From Amorphochlora amoebiformis (lineage: Eukaryota; Cercozoa; Chlorarachniophyceae), in the NCBI GenBank assembly GCA_054601695.1, contig BAAHQB010000141.1, positions 124,001 to 188,000 on the forward strand: a stretch of DNA of 64,000 nt. Direction: 5' to 3'. The notes beneath the pieces were generated by a model. That model made no database searches. It was not told the DNA's origin and was given only the letters and a program-made list of their open reading frames with translations. Position 1 is the first letter of the stretch, and every line of letters starts with the position of its first letter. The position numbers and the translations under genes are program-made. Below, in pieces: positions 1-64,000 of this stretch.

Positions 1-514
<514 letters not shown>

Positions 515-1064
515 TCACGTACCATGAGGCTTATGTATTTTGGGTTTCGGCGGATCTTTCTCCTTTGGTGGCGAACTCGCGCCAGACGACTTTGACTGCG
601 GTATACATGAAGTTAAGTAGGGTCTAGCACGTATTAGTACCATGACTAAGGCAGATTGAAAATGATGGGGGGTTATGAACCTTTCCAAAGCTGAGCTTGA
701 CTGATAGTGTACATAAAATTGGTCAGTGTTATGTTCATTTTGTGGTATTAGTCTGAGAGTATACACTTAAGCAAATATTCATAATTTGAATATGCATAAC
801 CTATCGAAGTACCCATAAAATCCAATGATTCCCCTCCCCTTATCCTCGCCCGAACCGTTCCTTATGTCCTTTCCTCACCAAAATGATACGTCACTTACAT
901 GGAAAGAGCTGCGCCGTTTTCTCCTGCTCTTCCCGAGAAACTAAAAGTTCTTCGCCCGAACCCCCTCTGGCCCTGCCATTTGCGACGACCATTCCTCCGG
1001 CGCCGGCGGCATCACATCGAAAAATGGCCACGGCGGGAAGAAGCCACCATGACGATTTAAACAT
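515..1064 (-). CDS. Unresolved gene with signal-peptide-like first exon
   Basis: Not recognised. A likely first exon runs 1064 down to 899: 55 codons starting M-F-K-S-S-W-W-L-L-P-A-V-A-I-F. This is a short N-terminal charge followed by a hydrophobic stretch, like a secretory signal. The exon ends in phase 1 at a strong donor (T|gtaagt) and includes a Gly/Arg and Glu-rich tail. A possible terminal exon is 595-515, entered through a cag acceptor. In its long frame it reads SKSSGASSPPKEKDPP and ends HGT-stop. Joining exon 1 directly to it in phase 1 gives a different short frame ending QNT-stop, so one small exon may be missing between 600 and 890. The pairing of these two pieces is inference. 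The two could belong to different transcripts. Confidence 0.35.
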
Positions 1065-1361
1065 CGGGTTGGAATTTAGCCGACTAAATTAAAAAAAAGA
1101 TTTTCTACCGGTAAAAGGGCGCACACATCTATAAAGCGCAGGGGATCCAGCGCATAAATTTAGGCGGGCGAAAAGCGCCTAATAGCCGTAAATAATTTTT
1201 CGGAATTTAGGGCCAAGGCGCCTTATAAGTGTAAAGGACTTATAGGTGTAAAATTCTGCTTTATGTTACAATATACATGTATATATATATATATACACAT
1301 ATATATATATATATTATATTATACACACACACACATATATATATATATATACAAAATATAT

Positions 1362-1413
<52 letters not shown>

Positions 1414-1730
1414 CATTATCTATTGATGTTCATACAATTTAGAATACTTTAATATTCAATGCTTATGCCGTTGTGTAATCATTGAACTAGTATAGTGAAA
1501 GAGTGGTGATCTAGATTATATTTAGTATAACTAGAAATAATATTCATAATTCATAAAATGAGCGCAAGCTCAATCTAGTCAATGATTACGAATGGAATAT
1601 TTATTAACATCTTCTATTTGGAAAGCTGGACAGGTACACTCTTTATTCATAACTTGCTGTTGGCTGAATTTACTAATACACAATGGAAACACGACTGCAC
1701 TACAGACTCATGGTATAAGAAGAATTATCT
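1065..1730. other. Intergenic, 3' of kinase
   Basis: No exon is supported here. AT-rich sequence with (TA)n and a short CA tract near 1260-1410. The part at 1090-1250 is GC-richer and carries repeated words such as gcgc, cttataagtg and gtaaaa, but has no clear frame. Confidence 0.5.
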
Positions 1731-2828
1731 TCAGGCACCCATCCAAGGGTGTCGCAAGATGTCTTCCATTGACATCCTTTCTTTTGGCTCTGCTCGTAGC
1801 ATTCCTGCTAGTAAATTCAGTCCATCTTCTGTCGGAAGCTCGCTCTGCGGTACGCCGTAAGCTGTACGGAGCAGCATAAAGGTCAAGCAGCTATAACCAC
1901 CTGTAGCCCAATCCATCGCAGTCGGACCATGCTGATTATTGAGGTCATAAGGTTGAAACCCAAAGAGAATCGAGAAAAGCAAGATGCCCAGAGCGTAAAC
2001 GTCAGCAGCGAATGGACAAGGGGGGCTATCCTCTCTCTCTGGGTTGCTGTTGAAACGTCGCTTTTGCACCTTGGGCCTTGGTCCTCGGCCGAGGAGCCTT
2101 GAAAATTCCTTGAACTGAGCAAGTAGCTCAGGAGCAGCGTAGTTCATTCTCCCAATGGGAACTTTGTTGCCATGCAGCTTCTCCGCATGAAACACCGCCC
2201 GGCCAAAGTCGCACACCTTCACCTTCTTCAGATCTTGGTCGACCAACACATTCTCAAGGGCTACATCTAGGTGGGCGATCCCGAGGTGGTGCAGGGATGC
2301 GATGGCGGATGCAATCCTCCTGAAGAGGGAGCGAGCAATCTTCTCATCGAGCTTCCCCTTGACGGAGAGATGATTGAATAGATCTGTTTCGACGGCTTCA
2401 AGTACCACAACTGTGCACTTGGGATCGTCGCGTGAGTCCAATAGCTTAACAATCCCTGGGTTGGGTTCCATACATTTATCGACCTCCTGTAACACTCGAA
2501 GCTCCGTGACAGAGTTCTCTGTGGATAATACGTCCTTCTCTATGCACTTGTTGGTAGCCTTAATGACGACTTGCTGGCCTGTTGCCAGGTCTCGCGCTCG
2601 GGTAACCAGACAGCCCTTGGGGCCCTTGTATTCATTGATGAAGGCCTTGGTTTCTCGATAGCTCCCGTTCTTCATGTTCCATACCACAGAGCGAGAGAAC
2701 ATGCTTCCAGTTGAATTTGCGTAGGCCCCTTTCAAATTCCTCCTCGGACAGAAAGGGACTTCTGGAAGAGGTGTCATGTCAAACCTATCAACCGACTGAT
2801 TAACCCCGGTCAAGCCCATCAAAGACAA
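1731..2828 (-). CDS. Divergent non-RD serine/threonine-type protein kinase
   Basis: A single open frame of 365 codons without introns, unlike every other well-supported gene here. Visible kinase motifs in order: VVIK with candidate lysine K90; helix-C glutamate in VTEL (E109); catalytic loop H-L-D-V-A-L-E-N (186-193), so the usual HRD arginine is leucine; DFG at 207-209; an APE motif at 232-234; DVYALG (276-281); and an RMSMEDILRHPWM end typical of subdomain XI. About 40 residues rich in Arg, Pro and Ser are inserted between APE and DVYALG. The H-L-D loop resembles kinases of apicomplexans and other protists, such as the FIKK type, but I cannot assign a family. The N-terminal 65 residues are non-kinase. 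The first ATG of the frame is used as start; stop is TGA. It is divergent from the bestrophin gene, with 753 bp between the two starts. Confidence 0.93.
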   Translation of the reverse strand: MSLMGLTGVNQSVDRFDMTPLPEVPFCPRRNLKGAYANSTGSMFSRSVVWNMKNGSYRETKAFINEYKGPKGCLVTRARDLATGQQVVIKATNKCIEKDVLSTENSVTELRVLQEVDKCMEPNPGIVKLLDSRDDPKCTVVVLEAVETDLFNHLSVKGKLDEKIARSLFRRIASAIASLHHLGIAHLDVALENVLVDQDLKKVKVCDFGRAVFHAEKLHGNKVPIGRMNYAAPELLAQFKEFSRLLGRGPRPKVQKRRFNSNPEREDSPPCPFAADVYALGILLFSILFGFQPYDLNNQHGPTAMDWATGGYSCLTFMLLRTAYGVPQSELPTEDGLNLLAGMLRAEPKERMSMEDILRHPWMGA

Positions 2829-3581
2829 TGTTTATAAGATATGTGCTTATCAAGATATCAATATCCCGCATAAATCCCCGGGGATTTCCCCGGGTATTCA
2901 ATTCGGCAAATCATGGCGATTCTCCCAGAATCCCACCGAACCAAGATAGCGCGCAATGGCGACTTAAACATGCCGCTCGCCTCCCGCCAAGGGGTAAGTT
3001 CACCTCTCCGGCAACCCCGGGCCCCCTGACTACCCAAAACCTCTAAATTTTGGGTTAAGATATTTCACCATCTCTTTTAAGCGTTTGAGTGGTTTCAATA
3101 CGTGTTATACAGGTCATTTGCGTGTGTTTTCTCCTTCACCTCACCTTCCTCTCTGCACGCCGCCTCACGGTACCCAGTCCACCCCCTTACATCATCCCGA
3201 GGCAGATTGAAATGTATCCTATGTCATCAACTCCATCTCCCACCCATATGCATTCAAAATCCCGAAATCCCGAGATCCCGAATGAAGCTGTTGCACCACT
3301 CTTATAATGTCCACCACTCACCTGTTTATCACCTGACCCTGTGTGTATCCCTCATCGTGTGCCTTAGGCACCTCATACCTGGACAAATCATGGTCTAACG
3401 GGACGCCCCGGAGTCACTATACACACCACTGGGGTTCCCATACGAGGTCGTCGGGTAGGATACCCTGTTTTCTGAACAATGCTGTATCAAATCTGATTCG
3501 ACCTCTTTCAATCATTATTCGAATCCCCGGAATAACCTGCAGGTTTTCAGAGGCGTTCAGACTCTAAACAAAATTGAGGCC
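2829..3581. promoter_or_regulatory. Divergent intergenic region, kinase/bestrophin
   Basis: The two flanking start codons point away from each other, so this 753 bp should hold both promoters. It is unusual for the window in lacking (TA)n arrays. Short plus-strand frames at 2828-3046 and 3089-3307 show no splice-consistent or family-like features. No TATA box or other element can be assigned. Confidence 0.35.
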
Positions 3582-13618
<10,037 letters not shown>

Positions 13619-13744
13619 GTTTCAGTGTCCAGAATATTGTGCGAAATTATTATCGCATACTAAGTTAAATAATCTTAAGTTAAATGCCAGATTGCAGCCT
13701 CCAGCCGCGTAATTTACAGCATAATTAAACAGATAGTGTACAAA

Positions 13745-13850
13745 ATAGTGAAGATATGGCCAGTCGGAGTCTACATAGATTAGTAATAAAATCAACCGCT
13801 ATATCAAGCTTAGATCCGATAATCCATTGGTCAATAGACAAATGGATATT
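13745..13850 (-). pseudogene. Degenerate eEFSec exon 20-21 relic
   Basis: The minus-strand frame reads IDQWIIGSKLDIAVDF and soon after NLCRLRLA. The live eEFSec protein has IDSMVVGSKLDVSTDA and then LCRIAF across the exon 20/21 junction. At DNA level cgg[a/g]tc[t/c]aagcttgat is nearly identical. The fragment has no intron at the position where the live gene has one, which hints at a retrocopy or a decayed partial duplicate. No flanking eEFSec sequence could be followed, so a chance match is not excluded. Confidence 0.45.
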
Positions 13851-13869
13851 ATCTTGATTCATGATATGC

Positions 13870-14402
13870 GGCTGTGTATGTATTCTGGTATACATACATG
13901 TATACATTGTATATTATACGCGCATGTGTATGTATATAGCTATGTACGTACATGCATATATTGTACATTATATGCGCATGCGTATGTATGTAGTGCTGTG
14001 TACGTACGTGCATATTATATATGTATTGTATATAGCTATGTACGTACGTACATGCATATAATGCATAGTATACGTGCATGTGCATAGTATACGCGCATGT
14101 GTATGTTTATAGCTATATACGTACTCATATATATGTTGCACGAGTGTGTATAGCTATGTACGTACATGTGTACAATGTATATTATACGCACATGTGTATG
14201 TATATCGTGTAGCTATGTACGTACGTACGTATGTACATAGTGCATGTATAATGTATATTATACGTACGTATATCGTGTAGCTATGTACGTACGTACGCAT
14301 GTATATAGCGCATATACGCGCATGTCTATGTATATAGCTATGTACGTGCATGTATATAATGCATATTATACGCGCATGTGTATGTATATAGCTCTGTACG
14401 TA
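13870..14402. repeat. Palindrome-rich tandem repeat (tacgtac/gcgcatg)
   Basis: Roughly seven or eight imperfect copies of a 55-90 bp unit containing tatagctatgtacgtac, a run of catgtata and tattatacgcgcatgtgtat. The unit is rich in self-complementary words (tacgta, gcgc, catg, tata). It lies between the two convergent 3' ends. Confidence 0.8.
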
Positions 14403-14691
14403 CACAAGTTAACTTAAATTCGGCTTCTTCACTCTAGTCACTGGCCCTCGACCATTGACTTAGTTGTAGTAATCCTAGTATATTGAGAAGATCGGGGCCG
14501 ATAGGCCTTTCCGATCTACTAGATCTAGGAGATGTAGGCTGTGATACAATACTCTCTAATCTAGATAATACCGCATACGTACAGTACGTATAACAGTTGT
14601 AATCTAGGTAATATGCATGAATTCATCAGTCAAATGTCGTAATCAATACTTTATTAAATGCCATTGATCCTTGCATATGTGGCTTAGCAAT

Positions 14692-30126
<15,435 letters not shown>

Positions 30127-30516
30127 GGATGGAAGAAAGCTGGGTTCCGGAGTTAACTCTTCGTCAGGTCCCGTAGGTTCCGACAAGCATGGCGTCCGAT
30201 ACTGCAAGGCATCGTGCGGGATTTCTGCTGACGACCACAGCAGTTGTGCTCATCTATTCGACGTTTTGTATGCGGAGCGAGCCGATTCTGCGAAAGACTG
30301 CCATGAAAGGGCTTCGCGTGGGGAGAGAAACCATTTTTATGGGCCCGGAAGCTCGGTGGTGTGGACGCAAGCCCGCGGTGCGCGTACATGGGGAGCCGAA
30401 GGTATTATACTTTAGAGTTAAATGGGAGGGAAGGGGAGGGAGATAGGTTGAAAGGAAAAGAGGGGCAAGAGGTGTGGCGTGAGGTCTTACTTTGGGGTAA
30501 TCCATCCTAGCCGCCG
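30127..30516. promoter_or_regulatory. Divergent intergenic region, eEFSec/CS-domain gene
   Basis: 390 bp between two start codons on opposite strands, so a bidirectional promoter is likely. It lacks (TA)n and is GC-richer than its surroundings. Open frames cross it on both strands and part may be 5' UTR. A GGGAGG/GAAAGG purine-rich stretch lies at 30420-30475. No core element can be assigned with confidence. Confidence 0.35.
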
Positions 30517-46274
<15,758 letters not shown>

Positions 46275-46611
46275 GCTTTTTAACTTGAAATCATTTTGCG
46301 ATCGATTCATCCGATACTAGGATAGTTAATATGCATGATAACTTTATACCTAGTCTAAAAATCTAGTATCATACTAGCATACTAGATGTACGGCTCTCAG
46401 TGAATTTATACTAGATCTAGTAGGTATACTCCAGATCGGGGCCTTACAATATTACAGGCACTATACTAGTATAGCTCATGATCCTAGACTAGTTTGAGTT
46501 CTTGATAATACATATGTAGCCATGTTACCAATCACACTTATCAAGCAGCATGAGCGCGCAACTATAACTCGTACATTTTTAATCAAGTTAAGCTCTAGAG
46601 CTTGTTGACAA
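46275..46611. other. Convergent intergenic, CS gene / unknown gene
   Basis: No exon is seen. The sequence is AT-rich but without (TA)n. It is rich in ctag-containing words (actagtatag, tctagtatc, actagcatactagat, actagatctagtag). Both flanking genes end here. Confidence 0.5.
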
Positions 46612-47538
46612 TCAGAAAAGGCGCCGACGTGCATCAACCGGGATTTGATGCTGTCCTCGGGGGGGTGTAAGTTCCTCGCTGGCATCTAGACGAAGAACTG
46701 AGGTACATGTATGAATGCAAGTGTAAGATCGGTCGATTTTGTTTATAACATAGTAAGGTAACGAATTAGTGCATGTACAGGATAGAATTGGGGTACAGAC
46801 CATGCACTGGCACTTCCTCATCCGGATTGACGGCTGCTCTCACGTCAATGTTGTCGACCTCAGCCTCCCTATCCACCTGTATCTCTAGTATCTCGTTCAA
46901 GTGGCCCTCTCCGATTGTTGTTTCCGTGGACATAGCAGCATTGATGTCGACCAACCCTGCCAAGCTTGCCCCATCATCACGTACTGTCGAATTCGCATAT
47001 AGTGGTTGATCAGAGCATGCTAATGTTTAGTAACTTATGTTTTGACAGTGATGTTCGAAATCTATTAATGTTGAGTAACATGTTAACGTTATGGATATTG
47101 ATTAGGGTGTTCAAAACCTTCACTTGTTTCTTCTTGAGGTCGTTCCTCTGCAAGCACAGTTTCAGTGTGCTTCTCGTCCACCCCAGACGCGACGATAGAG
47201 CTATCAGGAACCATTATACGAGTGGCTCCGTAACTGACCTCGGGATTTCCTCTTGGTTTGGCCCCGTTGTCCCGTTCCGGATCTCCTCTTGACTTTCTCT
47301 CCTCTTCGGCGCTGTTTTCGTCAGTTTGCGGCGAGTATTCCGGTAGATCGACGACAAAAGGAACGTCAGTTGATGGTGGGCTTGGCCGTCCGCCTGATAG
47401 CTGCATCGACTCGGATTCGGAAGTGTTCGAATGGTCGTCGAAGCAATCAGGTGTGAATGTCCTCGCAGCGACAACAACATTTGGAATGGAACTCACGGGT
47501 GGGGTTTGTATTGAAAATTTCCCGTCTGGATGCGTCAT
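46612..47538 (-). CDS. Acidic protein of unknown function, three exons
   Basis: Not recognised. Phase-consistent exons 47538-47118, 46983-46801 and 46685-46612 give 225 aa. Exon 1 starts MTHPDGKFSIQTPPVSS and is rich in Ser, Pro, Glu and Asp (DHSNTSESES, DENSAEEERK), suggesting disorder. Exon 2 carries LVDINAAMSTE and the acidic EIQVDREAEVDNIDVRAAV. The last exon ends VDARRRLF-stop. The donor after exon 1 could also be 6 nt earlier (A|gtgaag) in the same phase. The two introns are short (115-134 bp) with no TA array. An overlapping 135-codon frame (47942-47535) ends at an ATGA overlap with this start and may be 5' leader. No signal peptide or membrane segment. Confidence 0.5.
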
Positions 47539-48033
47539 TGGTAAATGAAAAACGCTTCAAATCCACAGGCTTGGATCCGGGATGATGAAGGAGCGAAATT
47601 CAAGGAGGGAAATCCACGTGAGATTTGGCCTAGCAACAATTTACCCCTTTCATTGAACGAAGAGCGAAAAGGGGATTGAAACCACAAACTTGAAACCTGA
47701 TAAATTGGCCAGGATCGTATGAACCGAAGGAACGACAGCTCCAAGGGTAACTGGCGCCGGAGAAGAAGTTGAGACGACGATAAATTTCTGCAAGTTGTTT
47801 TGGCCGCCATTTCACGGACTACAACCTCTAACAAAGTACCGCTTCGGAAGTTGGTATCCCGCGTAGGCCGTAGGGTTTCACTTATCGAATTCCCATTATC
47901 CACATATCTATTATTTATACTCATTATTCCCGATATATCCATCTACGAGATTTTAAAAAAAAGTAAAGAATAAATTCCTAATTCCGCGGCCCAACATTTG
48001 AAAATTCAAACTGGCTTGGCCCCACCTTTATCG
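47539..48033. other. Divergent intergenic, unknown gene / secreted-protein gene
   Basis: About 495 bp between two divergent starts, with no (TA)n arrays. A minus-strand frame of 135 codons covers most of it but shows no family features. Promoters for both neighbours are expected here; none can be pinpointed. Confidence 0.35.

Positions 48034-64000
<15,967 letters not shown>

Larger units (their letters stand above)
13619..14691. other. Convergent intergenic region, bestrophin/eEFSec
   Basis: It separates the two stop codons. It contains a degenerate eEFSec-like fragment (about 13745-13850, minus), a tandem block rich in tacgtac and gcgcatg (13870-14402), and about 290 bp with no recognisable feature (14403-14691). 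Confidence 0.7.

Noticed and set aside
3089-3307. 72-codon plus frame starting MVSIRVIQVICVCFLLHL
   Set aside because: Signal-like start, but low-complexity Ser/Pro remainder, no splice-consistent partner and location in a divergent promoter region; evidence too weak.

Overview
Eukaryotic (protist) nuclear DNA. Eight genes can be supported on alternating strands. They are cut into exons of about 24-230 nt whose introns are filled with (TA)n, CCCTAA/TTAGGG-type and CT-rich simple repeats. The introns have GT-AG (rarely GC-AG) boundaries. All three stop codons are used, so the code looks standard. TTAGGG-type interstitial repeats, selenocysteine machinery, a bestrophin and a non-RD kinase with an H-L-D catalytic loop fit an alveolate or stramenopile protist. 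I cannot name the species.

Layout, left to right: (1) minus strand, about 515-1064, a poorly resolved gene with a signal-peptide-like first exon; (2) minus, 1731-2828, an intronless divergent protein kinase; (3) plus, 3582-13618, an 18-exon bestrophin-family anion channel; (4) minus, 30126-14692, a 28-exon selenocysteine-specific elongation factor (eEFSec), complete from start to stop; (5) plus, 30517-46274, an 18-exon CS-domain (p23/NudC-like) protein with an unrecognised C-terminal half; (6) minus, 47538-46612, a three-exon acidic protein of unknown function; (7) plus, 48034-58883, a 16-exon secreted, Gly-rich then Lys/Glu-rich protein; (8) minus, beyond 63870 to 60910, the catalytic and C-terminal part of a cyclic-nucleotide phosphodiesterase, cut by the right edge of the window.

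I built the exons by hand from splice signals, phase continuity and family motifs. In every multi-exon model except (1) the splice phases agree and the summed length is a multiple of three (bestrophin 410 aa, eEFSec 592 aa, CS protein 331 aa, unknown 225 aa, secreted 400 aa). Exon edges remain predictions without transcript data.

Most of the window (perhaps 85-90%) is intron or intergenic repeat. Notable structures are tandem arrays copying an exon 3' end together with its 5' splice site (34.3, 52.0-53.7 and perhaps 55.1 kb), a dispersed non-telomeric repeat embedded in the telomere-like arrays, a degenerate copy of two eEFSec exons at 13.8 kb, and inverted copies of another eEFSec exon at 20.2-20.5 kb. 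Long open frames made of Tyr-Ile, Leu-Ser, Arg-Glu or Thr-His runs are translations of simple repeats and are not genes. The genes form no obvious pathway; they look like an ordinary gene-sparse, repeat-inflated eukaryotic segment.
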